Source: Bacillus sp. EB106-08-02-XG196 (GTDB taxonomy: Bacteria > Bacillota > Bacilli > Bacillales > Cytobacillaceae). From it: a DNA stretch of 64,000 bases. The notes under the pieces are model-generated. The model was not told where the DNA came from and did not search any database. It worked only from the letters and a program-made list of their open reading frames with translations. Position 1 is the stretch's first letter. Each line of letters begins with the position of its first letter. A program made the translations under genes and the position numbers. This document shows, one piece after another, positions 8,164 through 17,149 of this stretch. The stretch lies in the NCBI RefSeq assembly GCF_013396335.1, contig NZ_JABWSY010000011.1, positions 126,835 through 190,834 on the forward strand. The letters are read 5' to 3'.

Positions 8164-8904
8164 ATGGAATTTTCTTTGTTAGTAGAGTATGGATGGGTTT
8201 TACTTATTTTGATTTTGTTAGAAGGCTTATTATCTGCAGATAATGCTTTGGTATTAGCGATTATGGCGAAGCATTTGCCAGAGGAACAGCAAAAAAAGGC
8301 GATAAATATTGGGTTATTATTAGCCTTTGTATTTAGGATTGGAGCTATTTTTATTATTTCGTTTTTGTTTCATGTTTGGTGGATTCAAGCGATAGGGGCT
8401 GCGTATTTAATCTTCATCGCATTAAAACATTTGCTTAAAAAAGATCATGGCGGTAAAGAGAAAGCTGGAAAAAGTTACCGAGCTACTGTAGCTCAAATTG
8501 CATTAGCCGATATAGCCTTTGCAGTTGATTCAATTTTAGCTGCAGTCGCTCTTGTTATAGCCTTACCCGGTACGCCAATGGGCGAAATCGGAGGAATGGA
8601 TGGCGCGCAATTTATTGTCATCTTAATCGGCGCAATCGCCGGATTAATCGTGATTCGGTTTGCAGCAGGATTCTTTGTTAAAGTCCTGACACAACGCCCT
8701 AGCCTTGAAACAGCCGCGATGTTACTTGTTGGCTGGGTCGGGGTTAAACTGTTAATGCATACCCTTGCGCATCCAGCATTACACATTATTCCACATGATT
8801 TTGTAGAAGGACCGATTTGGAATACCATTTTTTGGTCTGTTATGCTCCTTATTGCATTAGGTGGCTGGTTTTTATCTGGTAAGAAAACAGGACAGTCTAC
8901 GTAA
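8164..8904 (+). CDS. TerC-family integral membrane protein (first of two)
   Basis: 246 residues with about seven membrane segments. The TerC hallmark EGLLSADNALVLA appears near residue 21 and the second acidic motif ADIAFAVDSILAAVA near 118. The acidic residues in the membrane fit metal coordination. TerC relatives in B. subtilis (YceF, YkoY) help export or insert manganese for exoenzymes. No yybP-ykoY manganese riboswitch is recognisable upstream. A paralog lies at 17930. AGGGGG precedes the ATG. Confidence 0.9.
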   Translation: MEFSLLVEYGWVLLILILLEGLLSADNALVLAIMAKHLPEEQQKKAINIGLLLAFVFRIGAIFIISFLFHVWWIQAIGAAYLIFIALKHLLKKDHGGKEKAGKSYRATVAQIALADIAFAVDSILAAVALVIALPGTPMGEIGGMDGAQFIVILIGAIAGLIVIRFAAGFFVKVLTQRPSLETAAMLLVGWVGVKLLMHTLAHPALHIIPHDFVEGPIWNTIFWSVMLLIALGGWFLSGKKTGQST

Positions 8905-8921
8905 GGAACAACATTATACAG

Positions 8922-8955
8922 AAATGGCTTGGAACCATATCAAGCCATTTTTTTA
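8922..8955 (+). terminator. Intrinsic terminator after terC paralog
   Basis: Stem AAATGGCTTG / CAAGCCATTT (8922-8931, 8941-8950) followed by TTTTT. Confidence 0.85.
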
Positions 8956-8977
8956 TGTTTTTGGAAAGGGGAGCAAT

Positions 8978-9790
8978 ATGAAATTATCATTTGATCATTT
9001 AGTTTGGTTTAAACATAAACCTGAAAATGCGAAACAACCTCTATCAGAACAAGGAATCCGAGTGGTCCATGGCGGCCGTCATGAATCATGGGGAACCTAT
9101 AATACACTCAGTTATTTTGATTTAAGCTATATAGAATTTTTGGGGATTGAACAGTTATCAATTGCTGAACAACATGAAGAGAATCGATTAATTACCCAAA
9201 TTGTTCAGCAACTAGCTAAAGAGAATCGAGAAGGTCCTGCTAAAATAGCGATTCGTACAGATCGGATAAACGAATTAGCCACTAAGCTAAGAAAAGAACG
9301 TTTTACCGTACATGGTCCACTTCCTGGAAAACGTGTAACTGCAAGCGGAGAAGAGATCAAGTGGAATCTTCTTTTCATCGAGGACCAACCTAATCAGCTA
9401 TCATTTCCATTTTTCATCCAATGGGAAAAAAGTGATGAGGAAAGATTGTCTTCCTTTAAGAAAAAAGGAATGGTAGGAAGGCATACTGGCGAAAATTCAA
9501 AACTTGAAAGCGTCGGATTTGTTGTAAGGGATTTAGAAGAAACGATAACAACTTGGGGGAAGTTATTAAATCTAACCCCGGGTGAAGAATTCAGGAACGA
9601 TGTCTTACATGCACGCTGTCAAACATTAGAATTGCCTGGCACAAATCTATTTTTCTGCACACCTCTAGGTAATGGGCCAGCAGGAAAGGTCTTACATGAA
9701 AGGGGGGAAACACCTTTTCTGGTAAACTTAGCAGAAACCAATCAAAACATCTTTATTGAAATGTTAAATGGATATTGGCGATTTCAGTAA
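8978..9790 (+). CDS. VOC/glyoxalase-like domain protein
   Basis: 270 residues resembling the Glyoxalase-like (VOC superfamily) group. The N-terminal half starts KLSFDHLVWF with HGGRHESWGTYN; the C-terminal half has a second beta-alpha-beta module (SVGFVVRDLEETITTWGKL). I placed the start at ATG 8978 after GGAAAGGGGAG; the frame extends upstream through the terminator, which is not coding. The family binds metals or small ligands in very varied enzymes, so no reaction is assigned. Confidence 0.8.
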   Translation: MKLSFDHLVWFKHKPENAKQPLSEQGIRVVHGGRHESWGTYNTLSYFDLSYIEFLGIEQLSIAEQHEENRLITQIVQQLAKENREGPAKIAIRTDRINELATKLRKERFTVHGPLPGKRVTASGEEIKWNLLFIEDQPNQLSFPFFIQWEKSDEERLSSFKKKGMVGRHTGENSKLESVGFVVRDLEETITTWGKLLNLTPGEEFRNDVLHARCQTLELPGTNLFFCTPLGNGPAGKVLHERGETPFLVNLAETNQNIFIEMLNGYWRFQ

Positions 9791-9820
9791 GGACGGGGTA
9801 AAAAAAAGAGGAGGATTTAC

Positions 9821-10674
9821 ATGGTAAACTCAAAATTAATTTTAGTAGAGGGGCTGCCTGGTTCAGGAAAATCCACAACGGCATCGATTACGAATGATAT
9901 ATTAAAAGAAATAAATGTAGATACAAAGCTGTTTCTTGAGGGAAATACTGAACACCCAGCCGATTATGAAGGAGGCTCTTACTTCTCGAAAACTGAATTT
10001 GACCAGCTCTTGCAACAGTATAATGAAGTTCAGCCTATTTTGTAAAACATGCCATTGAACGCTGTGATGGAGTTGTATTGCCGCAATTCAAGCTGAAACA
10101 AGACATAAATGAAACAATGGTTCCGAAATCCTTTTGGGATCAAATTTGGAATCATGATATTTATGAGCTGCCATTAGAAAAACACATAAAATTAATAACG
10201 GATAAATGGCAAAGGTTTGTAGAACAGGCGATGAAAGGGAATCAAACGTATATATTTGAATGCTGCTTTATCCAAAATCCTGTAACCATCGGAATGATCA
10301 AATATGGTGCCTCTCAGGAAGTTGTCATGAATTATGTAAAGCTATTAGCCGAAATCATTGAGCCGTTAAACCCCGTTCTAATTTATGTAGACCAACAAGA
10401 TTTGTCGCAATCCTTTAAAAAGGCTGTCCAAGAACGTGCAAAAGAGTGGTCTGATAGTTTTATGGATTACTATAATAACCAAGACTATGGAAAAATCCAT
10501 GGTGCTCAAGCGATTGAAGGAACACTAGCTGTTCTGGAAGCAAGAATTCAATTAGAGTCTTCGATTTTTAATGCATTAGATATAATAAAGGTTAAAATTG
10601 ATAATTCTCAGTTTGAAATGGATTCTCATAAAAATAGGATTATGGAAATATTCATGAATACTGCAAAAATGTAA
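9821..10674 (+). pseudogene. P-loop NTPase/kinase-like gene broken by a single-base frameshift
   Basis: The first frame (9821-10045) encodes LILVEGLPGSGKSTTA with a Walker A motif and EGNTEHPADYEG. It stops at a TAA right after CCTATTTTG. The second frame carries the remaining ~210 residues (VKHAIERCDGVVLP from about 10042, then to 10674) with no start or ribosome binding site of its own. Adding one T to the T4 run near 10038-10041 restores one ~284-codon frame. This is therefore either a real inactivating deletion or a sequencing error in a homopolymer. The intact family is an uncharacterised Bacillus nucleotide-binding protein of about 280 residues. Confidence 0.8.
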
Positions 10675-10715
10675 TGAAAAAAATCAGAGTGCACTTTGCC
10701 TTTGATTTTTTTCAT
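10674..10715. terminator. Bidirectional intrinsic terminator
   Basis: ATGAAAAAAATCA pairs with TGATTTTTTTCAT across a 16-nt loop, giving T-runs in both directions between two converging genes. Confidence 0.7.
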
Positions 10716-10725
10716 CGCTAATAAA

Positions 10726-11427
10726 TTATTTTGTTGGATTGGTGACCAAAACGATAACACTTTTATCTAAATCAAAGTCCCAGTCAACAAAAATATCGAT
10801 GACTTTGGTATTCAAGATCCCTTCAAAATGGTTATTGTTATGAAGCAATCCTTTTTCGAGCGTTCGCTTTGCTAACCTAAGCTGTTCTCGCATTCCTTGT
10901 CTGATTAACTGCTTTTCAATTCTAACTAATATTCCATTACGAATAATAAGAACAGTCCTATGATTCAATTGGCAGGCATAAATCTCTTCGGGCTTCTTTT
11001 CTGATTCGGAGCTTAAATTTATAATCTCTGAAATTAGTTCAGCTTTACCTGTAAATTCTTCTTTAATAGGTGCATCGATACCCGTTAAATCATTACATAT
11101 CCCTGTGAACATCGCGGATTTATTATGTAGACCCCAGTCATAGTAAAATTCTCGTATTTCCATACCTGTAACAATCTTTATATAGGCTTTTATTTCAGGA
11201 ATCAGTGTTTGCATAACTAAATCCCTAGTCTGCTGAACACTTTCATCTTGTTTTTGATTCATAAGTACCTTTTCTGTTGGAGATAAGAAATTCCGAATAT
11301 AGAAAATAATAAAGGTTTTACCTAGTGAAACGTGCACCGATTCTGGACCTTTACCAAAATTGTCTCGAAGGATTTTACCAATGTAACTGCTTAGCTCGGT
11401 TGTTTTTTTATATGTTTCTGTTTCCAT
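10726..11427 (-). CDS. DUF2294 / MpsC-like protein with two tandem domains
   Basis: 233 residues made of two DUF2294 units, roughly 8-118 and 125-230. Each carries the pattern I-x(n)-GKGPESVHV / ACQLNHRTVLIIRNGIL and an arginine-rich helix. DUF2294 proteins are annotated as Na-translocating-system MpsC-like proteins because some sit beside membrane-potential or bicarbonate systems. No such partner is adjacent here. No membrane segment is seen. AAAAGGAGA precedes the ATG. Confidence 0.75.
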   Translation of the reverse strand: METETYKKTTELSSYIGKILRDNFGKGPESVHVSLGKTFIIFYIRNFLSPTEKVLMNQKQDESVQQTRDLVMQTLIPEIKAYIKIVTGMEIREFYYDWGLHNKSAMFTGICNDLTGIDAPIKEEFTGKAELISEIINLSSESEKKPEEIYACQLNHRTVLIIRNGILVRIEKQLIRQGMREQLRLAKRTLEKGLLHNNNHFEGILNTKVIDIFVDWDFDLDKSVIVLVTNPTK

Positions 11428-11570
11428 AATCGTGTCTCCTTTTAAAACTAGGTCGTATACCCTAGGTTACCCTTTTTATTGGAAATAATTAGCATGGTTT
11501 GTACCTTCGAATAAAAATATAATGTTAGTAGGTGAAGGGACAGAAAGCCATTCGCTTTGAGGAGTAGGAT

Positions 11571-11705
11571 ATGTTTTCAAGCATGGGCAACAAGGTTTTA
11601 ATAGACACATATTTTAGTGCAGTAAAGCTAAAGCTAGACGAAGATTTTATAAAATTGTTAGAAGAAGAAATAGATAGAAGAGGGATACAATTAGATAAGG
11701 TTTAA
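11571..11705 (+). CDS. sda: Sda-like sporulation histidine kinase inhibitor
   Basis: A 44-residue protein reading LIDTYFSAVKLKLDEDFIKL then LEEEIDRRGI, closely matching the helical-hairpin pattern of B. subtilis Sda ([28 protein letters not shown] type). Sda blocks KinA autophosphorylation when replication is perturbed, delaying sporulation. GAGGAG lies six bases upstream of the ATG. No clear DnaA box (TTATNCACA) is visible in the promoter, unlike B. subtilis, so the usual DnaA control is not evident. Confidence 0.88.
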   Translation: MFSSMGNKVLIDTYFSAVKLKLDEDFIKLLEEEIDRRGIQLDKV

Positions 11706-11862
11706 AGAATGGTATAAACCATATCTTTTTGACTTACGATTCTTTAACCTTTTTCCAACTGTTAATAGGTTGGAATGTAATAAGACCAGCGAATGGCTTC
11801 TTGCTCTTCACTTCTTTTATTGAAAAAGTGGCTATAAAAATATCAGACTACTTATACTTTTT

Positions 11863-11891
11863 AAAAAGCTAGGCATTAGTCTAGCTTTTTC
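11863..11891 (+). terminator. Intrinsic terminator
   Basis: AAAAAGCTAG / CTAGCTTTTT with an 8-nt loop. It closes the ~160-bp stretch after sda; nothing else coding is seen in 11706-12036. Confidence 0.75.
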
Positions 11892-12036
11892 TTATAGTAA
11901 TTTTGATTAAGTGGTTATTTTCCCTAATATCTCATTTAATAGTTTTGTATAATTCTATATAATGAGAATTAGTAAAAAATTATTAACTGGACAGAGAAAA
12001 ATCTGAAAATATATTTTTGATAATGGAGTGCTAGAA

Positions 12037-12522
12037 ATGTTAATTATCCGTAACGTAACGATGAATGATTTACCTGACCTTGTAATTATTGAACAAATTT
12101 GCTTTCCTATAGAAGAAGCAGCAACGGAAGAATCGTTTAAAAAACGTATTCAATTAATTCCAGATAGTTTTTTTGTGGCGGAAGAGTGTGGGGTGATTGT
12201 GGGTTTAGTCAATGGCCCAGTGATTGAAACGGAATTTATTACAGATGATCTGTTTGATGAGATTAAGGCAAATCCAGCATTTGGCGGGCATCAAACGGTT
12301 TTAGGTGTAGCAGTGACTCCTCACTTTCAAACCCGGGGTGTGGCAACAGCATTACTAGGACATCTTGAAAATGATGCATTATCAAAAAAACGTGAGAGTA
12401 TAACATTAACTTGTAAAGAAGATTTAATTCAATTTTATGAAAATTTAGGGTATAAAAATAGGGGTGTTTCAAAATCAGAGCACGGCGGGGTAACATGGTA
12501 CAACATGATTAAAAAATTGTAA
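12037..12522 (+). CDS. GNAT-family N-acetyltransferase
   Basis: 161 residues with the GNAT fold. The acetyl-CoA pyrophosphate loop appears as VAVTPHFQTRGVATALLGHL (~95-114), where the usual Q/R-x-x-G-x-G/A is QTRGVA, and the C-terminal FYENLGYKNRGVS is typical. Start ATG 12037 is preferred to GTG 12028, which overlaps the GGAG site. Substrate unknown. Confidence 0.85.
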   Translation: MLIIRNVTMNDLPDLVIIEQICFPIEEAATEESFKKRIQLIPDSFFVAEECGVIVGLVNGPVIETEFITDDLFDEIKANPAFGGHQTVLGVAVTPHFQTRGVATALLGHLENDALSKKRESITLTCKEDLIQFYENLGYKNRGVSKSEHGGVTWYNMIKKL

Positions 12523-12622
12523 GGCAGTTTTATAAGTTGAATATGAACCTATTACATATGGAGATTTCACTGAAATCCAAAGTAATAATTGGAAGACTTT
12601 TTTAAGGAAAGGCGTGAAACAT

Positions 12623-13045
12623 ATGTACGAATTAAAAACAAAAGAAACGGACAATAGTGTCATTGAGTTTATCGAACAAGTGGAGAGTCCTAAAAAACGT
12701 GAAGATGCATACAGATTATTGGATATTTTCACGGAGACTACCGGATTTGAAGCGAAAATGTGGGGTCCAAGTATTATTGGTTTTGGATCCTACCATTACA
12801 AATATGAATCTGGTCATGAAGGTGATGCACCGCTAGTCGGCTTTTCCCCGAGGAAAGCCAAAATTAGTTTATACTTTGCACCAGGTGAACCGAAGAGGGA
12901 AGAATTATTAAAACAGTTTGGTAAACACACTACAGGGAAAGCGTGTGTGTACGTTAATAAAGTTGCAGATATTGATGTAGATGTTTTAAAAGCATTAATT
13001 AATGAATCCGTATCCTTTTTAAAAGAAATGTATTCTGCAATATAA
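12623..13045 (+). CDS. DUF1801 (YdhG-like) protein
   Basis: 140 residues with the DUF1801 pattern: YRLLDIFTETTGFEAKMWGPSI, then YHYKYESGHEGDAPLVGFSPRK and a C-terminal VADIDVDVLKALI. Function of the family is unknown. ATG 12623 is ten bases after AAGGAAAGG; the upstream GTG 12614 abuts that site. It ends before a terminator shared with the opposing gene. Confidence 0.8.
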   Translation: MYELKTKETDNSVIEFIEQVESPKKREDAYRLLDIFTETTGFEAKMWGPSIIGFGSYHYKYESGHEGDAPLVGFSPRKAKISLYFAPGEPKREELLKQFGKHTTGKACVYVNKVADIDVDVLKALINESVSFLKEMYSAI

Positions 13046-13052
13046 CGCAGAT

Positions 13053-13096
13053 GAGTCCCTTATTTACAATCATACTGATTGCAGAAGAAGGGACTC
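13053..13096. terminator. Stem-loop between converging genes
   Basis: GAGTCCCTT / AAGGGACTC (13053-13061, 13088-13096) with a long loop, followed by a weakly T-rich tract. Confidence 0.5.
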
Positions 13097-13122
13097 TATT
13101 TCATTTGCTTAAAGAGTCATTA

Positions 13123-13959
13123 TCAAGGAAGTAAGCCGGCTATTCCTAATAGTGAAAGAACAATTTCAAATAGGATGAGGATTACAATAATCCATTCGAC
13201 GAATAGTCCGCGAATCGAGTGACTGATGGTCGAAAATCCATCCATTATGTTGTAAAGAATTTCCGTTTTACTTTTCAAGATTTTATAACGATCATTTAAT
13301 TCGAAGAACTCCAGCATCCTGTCATAAAATTCACCTGCTGTACTGCTTGTCCAAGTGATATCAGGCTTATCAAGAATCATGATGTAAGCAAGGGTATTAT
13401 ACTCGTGACGGATAATTTTAGCCGTCGTCCTAGCTAATTCCTTATTTCCAATTCTCAGCTTGCCTTTCTCTAGACGGTCAATCATCGTTTCGAGTTTATC
13501 ATTAATTTGCCCCAGCTGTTCCTCGGTCTTTTCCAATGCCACCGATTTTGCCAGGACAGTAGAAATTAATTCAGGATAGTAACTTTCATATTCAGGAACG
13601 ACCACATACTCGTCTGTTAACTCAATGCTTTCGGTTTCCTTGATGTGCAAGCTGTAATCATCGCTATATCTGTCTACACTTTTGACATCAATGTCCGGCT
13701 CGAAGGAGTGGAGGTAGTTTAAAAAAGCGGTTACTTCATTTGGAGTAGAATGATTAATGAAAACAATGCTGCCAAAGGAAAAAACAAGGACCATTTGAGA
13801 TTCGTCTACATTTTGGAAGAGGATTGATTTTAATATATCACCTTTTAAAATTAACGGCTCCTCCCAGGTGAATTTCTTCGGTATCCCACAATGAATGGCA
13901 ATTTTGTTTAAATCTATTTCATGTGTTATCGCGAAGGCTTTAAAGGTTAAATCTCTCAT
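13123..13959 (-). CDS. RMD1/YagE (DUF155) family membrane-anchored protein
   Basis: 278 residues. The N-terminal part is beta-rich (LVFSFGSIVFINHS), followed by helices (~120-235) and one C-terminal hydrophobic segment (WIIVILILFEIVLSLLGIAGLL) just before the end. This layout matches RMD1/Sif3-like proteins of fungi and bacteria. In eukaryotes they tether the mitochondrial ribosome or organise the cytoskeleton; the bacterial role is unknown. It stands alone between terminators. Confidence 0.8.
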   Translation of the reverse strand: MRDLTFKAFAITHEIDLNKIAIHCGIPKKFTWEEPLILKGDILKSILFQNVDESQMVLVFSFGSIVFINHSTPNEVTAFLNYLHSFEPDIDVKSVDRYSDDYSLHIKETESIELTDEYVVVPEYESYYPELISTVLAKSVALEKTEEQLGQINDKLETMIDRLEKGKLRIGNKELARTTAKIIRHEYNTLAYIMILDKPDITWTSSTAGEFYDRMLEFFELNDRYKILKSKTEILYNIMDGFSTISHSIRGLFVEWIIVILILFEIVLSLLGIAGLLP

Positions 13960-14128
13960 TATTCACCACTCTCTTCTTTTTTATTTAGTATATGAACCAT
14001 AGTGTTAAATTAATGAAGGATTAGTGAAAAAAGTAGCTATGTATATGTTACATACATAGCTACTTTTAAAATACAATGTAATACTTTCTCCGTAAACACA
14101 AATAATAAAAAATAAAGGAGAGATGTTG

Positions 14129-14263
14129 ATGGATGAATTAAAGGACTATGTTGCAGCTGACTTGTCATCAAATTTAGTGAGTGAAATCAAATCACTTGAA
14201 GAAAAGCTTAGCGACCAAGCGAATAAAGAAGTAGTGGTTATTGCTTACGAAAAAGACAAATAA
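14129..14263 (+). CDS. Small acidic helical protein, unknown
   Basis: 44 residues (MDELKDYVAADLSSNLVSEI then KSLEEKLSDQANKEVVVIAY), amphipathic in the middle. AAAGGAGAG sits seven bases before ATG 14129, and a good terminator follows, so expression is likely. No homolog is recognised. Confidence 0.55.
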   Translation: MDELKDYVAADLSSNLVSEIKSLEEKLSDQANKEVVVIAYEKDK

Positions 14264-14271
14264 AAACAAAA

Positions 14272-14300
14272 AAAGAGCCGTTTAAAAATGACGGCTCTTT
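14272..14300. terminator. Bidirectional intrinsic terminator
   Basis: AAAGAGCCGT / ACGGCTCTTT with a 9-nt loop between the small gene and the converging cortex hydrolase. Confidence 0.85.
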
Positions 14301-14303
14301 ACT

Positions 14304-15029
14304 CTATTTTGCAAATACATGATTTCCAACTGTTTTTACTACTTCACGGGTAGTGATCCATGTATCCGTTGCGATATCTGGATTATAAAAATATACGCTA
14401 TCATTCAATCGATCTTGTCGAGTTAATGCTTCTTCAACTGCTCGAATTGATTCATCTGATGCTTGATTATTAATTTCACCATTTTGAACGGGTGAAAAGG
14501 CATAAGCGTCACCGACTACTTCATTGATTACTCCTGATATTGTATTTGGAAATTCAGGTGAATCCACTCGGTTTAATACCACAGTTGCAACGGCTACTTT
14601 TCCTTCATAAGATTCACCTTTTGCTTCTGCCTCTACTAATCTTGCAAATAGATCTTTCTCTTCATTTGAAATAGAAACCGCTGGTGTTTCTGGATCTTGT
14701 TCTGGTTCTGTTTCTGGATTTACTACTTCAGGCTCTGATGTTCCCTGTTCAGTAGTAACGGCTGCGTCCACCTTTTTTTCTTCAGATTGTTTTTCAAAAA
14801 GGTCCGGTTTATAGGGAATGAATTCTTTTTCGTCATCGAATTCACTATTTTCTTGTTTCATTTCATACATGATTGGACCAGATGCATAAGCTTGTCCAAG
14901 TTCAGTTAGGCTGTCTACATTTACAACTTGATATTCCGTAATCGCTTCAACTGTAGGATTGTGTACTCCTATAAATGCAATTGTAGCTACACAAGCTACC
15001 GCAACTTTTTTAAAATAAGTGTTTTTCAT
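14304..15029 (-). CDS. Secreted cell wall hydrolase, SleB/CwlJ catalytic domain
   Basis: 241 residues: a Sec signal peptide (residues 1-29, ending PTVEA), an acidic Pro/Glu linker (~75-125), and a Hydrolase_2 domain (~128-241) with LFARLVEAEAKGESYEGKVA and VVLNRV. The conserved Glu in EAEAKGE is the presumed catalytic acid of SleB-type lytic transglycosylases, which degrade spore cortex. There is no N-terminal peptidoglycan-binding repeat as in SleB, so it is a short variant. The start is ATG 15029 after GGAGGTAGC; the frame extends further upstream but lacks a signal there. Confidence 0.85.
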   Translation of the reverse strand: MKNTYFKKVAVACVATIAFIGVHNPTVEAITEYQVVNVDSLTELGQAYASGPIMYEMKQENSEFDDEKEFIPYKPDLFEKQSEEKKVDAAVTTEQGTSEPEVVNPETEPEQDPETPAVSISNEEKDLFARLVEAEAKGESYEGKVAVATVVLNRVDSPEFPNTISGVINEVVGDAYAFSPVQNGEINNQASDESIRAVEEALTRQDRLNDSVYFYNPDIATDTWITTREVVKTVGNHVFAK

Positions 15030-15216
15030 GTGTGCTACCTCCTGTTGTTTTGTATGATATAACACTAACATGGGCAGGCACACGTTATACAGAACGATAA
15101 GGTTACATTTCTTTATAGTTTGATGAACAACATTACAGTAGAGGTGACAATATGACAATATGCCTATTATCCTGTCATATTCAACCCATTTTTGCGGTAT
15201 AGAGGAAGATCTTGGA

Positions 15217-15245
15217 ACCAAGGGGAGGGTTCTTCCGGCCTTGGT
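15217..15245. repeat. ACC-AAGGGGA hairpin element, copy 1
   Basis: ACCAAGG at one end pairs with CCTTGGT at the other. The core AACCAAGGGGAGGGTTCTTC matches the longer hairpin at 17092-17145. It lies between divergent genes. Confidence 0.5.
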
Positions 15246-15323
15246 ATTTCGGAAATGAAAATATATAGGCATTGTGATACGATTACCATATTAAATTAAT
15301 AAATATATTGGAGATGGATTTAC

Positions 15324-16532
15324 ATGCTAATTTGGAAGCGTAATTTGTGGGTGCTATGGATTGGGGTATTTTTCACTTCAGCTAGTTTCTCCATGGTTAT
15401 CCCGTTTTTGCCTATTTTCCTGCTTCAAATTGGTGTGCATGAACATACAGAAGTTTGGTCGGGTCTGTTATTTAGTGCCGCTTTTTTTGCCGGAGCGATT
15501 GCTTCTCCGTTCTGGGGGAGAGTGGCAGATAAATATGGAAGAAAGCCGTTGCTGATCCGAGCAGGATTAGCTTTATTTGTTGTTTATACATTAACTGCTT
15601 TTGTTACAAATCCATATCAGCTATTAGGGTTACGAATTACGCAAGGATTGCTAAGTGGATTCATTCCTGGAGCCATCGCTCTTATCGGAACCAATACTCC
15701 TAGCAACAAAGTCGGATATGCATTATCGATGATATCCTCCGCTTCAGCATCTGGGGGAATTGTTGGTCCTTTATTAGGTGGAGGAATTGCTTCCTTAGTA
15801 GGGAATAGAGTGGCGTTTGGCAGTGCAGGAATGTTTGCGCTCATTTCCACGCTGCTTGTTATCTTTTGGGTGACGGAAGAAAACTTTACTCCTAGTAAAG
15901 GAAAAGGCTCGATCATGAATGATTTTAAAGTGGCAGCCTCCAATCGTTCATTGATGCTGGTACTTGCTCTAACTGCGATTACATCCGGTTCAATCATGAC
16001 GATTGAACCCGTGCTGCCATTATATATCGTGGATCTCGGTGGTTCATCCCAGCATGCCTCGTTACTGGCAGGAATAGTATTTTCTCTTCCTGGTATCGCA
16101 AGTGTCATTTTTGCTCCGATATGGGGAAGATGGGCTGACAAGGTCGGTTTCCAAAAAGTCTTATTTATTGGATTAATGGGTGGGGGAATCGGAACCATTT
16201 CCCAAATTATCTTCAGCAATATCTGGGGATTTTCAATTACCCGATTCATATTTGGTATCTTTTTCTGTGCCGTATTCCCAGCACTAAACGGCCTGGTGGT
16301 AAGGTCAACACCAAAAGATTTCCGCGGCCGGGCATTTGGTTTACATCAAACCTCTAACCAGATAGGCGGGATGATTGGCCCGATAATCGGCGGAATCCTC
16401 GGTGGTTTTTTTCCTGTTCAAACGGTTTTCGTTGTAACGGGTATTTTACTTCTCGCTGCTACAGGTATGGCTTATTGGAAGTCTAATGATTTAAATCGCG
16501 AGCTGAAAACGAAAGTCGTAACCGAGAAGTAA
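15324..16532 (+). CDS. MFS multidrug-efflux-type transporter, MdtG-like
   Basis: 402 residues with 12 membrane segments. The cytoplasmic loop 2-3 motif is GRVADKYGRKPLL (~69) and is repeated in the C-half as GRWADKVGFQKVL; motif C is GPLLGGGIASLVG, typical of drug:proton antiporters. It is divergent from the cortex hydrolase and convergent with the PAP2-like gene two bases past its stop. Substrate unknown. Confidence 0.85.
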   Translation: MLIWKRNLWVLWIGVFFTSASFSMVIPFLPIFLLQIGVHEHTEVWSGLLFSAAFFAGAIASPFWGRVADKYGRKPLLIRAGLALFVVYTLTAFVTNPYQLLGLRITQGLLSGFIPGAIALIGTNTPSNKVGYALSMISSASASGGIVGPLLGGGIASLVGNRVAFGSAGMFALISTLLVIFWVTEENFTPSKGKGSIMNDFKVAASNRSLMLVLALTAITSGSIMTIEPVLPLYIVDLGGSSQHASLLAGIVFSLPGIASVIFAPIWGRWADKVGFQKVLFIGLMGGGIGTISQIIFSNIWGFSITRFIFGIFFCAVFPALNGLVVRSTPKDFRGRAFGLHQTSNQIGGMIGPIIGGILGGFFPVQTVFVVTGILLLAATGMAYWKSNDLNRELKTKVVTEK

Positions 16533-16534
16533 AT

Positions 16535-17005
16535 TTAAAAAGGATATAAATAGTATGTAATGAAGCCAACAATGATGCCCGTTATTGCACCAAAAAAGAC
16601 CTCTGTTGGTTGATGCCCTAGTAATTCTTTTAATTTTTCTCTAGACTCCGGTTTCTTTAAATTGGGGTCTTTTAGCGTTTCAATCAGACTGTTAAAATCA
16701 GATAAGAGAGTATTTAGTATTTCTGCATGGTATCCTGCATGCCTTCTAACACCCATCGCATCGTGCATAACGATTGCGGAAACCACAACACAAATAGCAA
16801 ATTCAGTTGACTTAAATCCTGACATCAGTCCAATAACAGTCGTTAAGGAAATAATCATGGCAGTATGAGAACTTGGCATTCCACCAGTACTAAACATTAA
16901 ATTCCATCTTAATTCCTTTGAGGCTATAAAGTGGATCGGAATTTTTACGAATTGGGCAATGAACATCCCTGAAAATGCAGCCAAAATAGGACAGGATAAT
17001 AACAT
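16535..17005 (-). CDS. Divergent PAP2/YuiD (DUF212) membrane protein
   Basis: 156 residues with four to five hydrophobic segments and the family motifs GGMPSSHTAM (~42) and RRHAGYHAEILN (~86), reminiscent of acid phosphatase/vanadium-haloperoxidase active sites. B. subtilis YuiD is the nearest named relative I recognise. AGGGGG lies upstream of the ATG. Likely a lipid phosphate phosphatase, unproven. Confidence 0.85.
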   Translation of the reverse strand: MLLSCPILAAFSGMFIAQFVKIPIHFIASKELRWNLMFSTGGMPSSHTAMIISLTTVIGLMSGFKSTEFAICVVVSAIVMHDAMGVRRHAGYHAEILNTLLSDFNSLIETLKDPNLKKPESREKLKELLGHQPTEVFFGAITGIIVGFITYYLYPF

Positions 17006-17091
17006 AATAACCCCCTAGATATTTATGTATGTTATCTATTATAGTATCAAATAATCGCTTATTTAACCGGAAGAGTTATGAAGAAAATGGG

Positions 17092-17145
17092 ACCAAGGGG
17101 AAGGTTCTTCTGGCCGAAAGAGGCCAGGAGAACCTTCCCCTTGGT
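17092..17145. terminator. Very long hairpin (24-bp stem), AACCNTCCCCTTGGT repeat family, copy 2
   Basis: ACCAAGGGGAAGGTTCTTCT and following GGCC pair with the mirror sequence ending CCTTGGT, with a single G-U in 24 pairs and a 6-nt loop, then GTTTTT. It can terminate plus-strand transcription, but its core also occurs at 15217 and 17479, which suggests a dispersed repeat. Confidence 0.7.
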
Positions 17146-17149
17146 GTTT

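Noticed and set aside
11428..11570. DnaA boxes in the sda promoter
   Set aside because: No TTATNCACA or single-mismatch copy was recognised.
12263..12732. Minus-strand frames opposite the GNAT gene
   Set aside because: Shadow frames of a well-supported gene.
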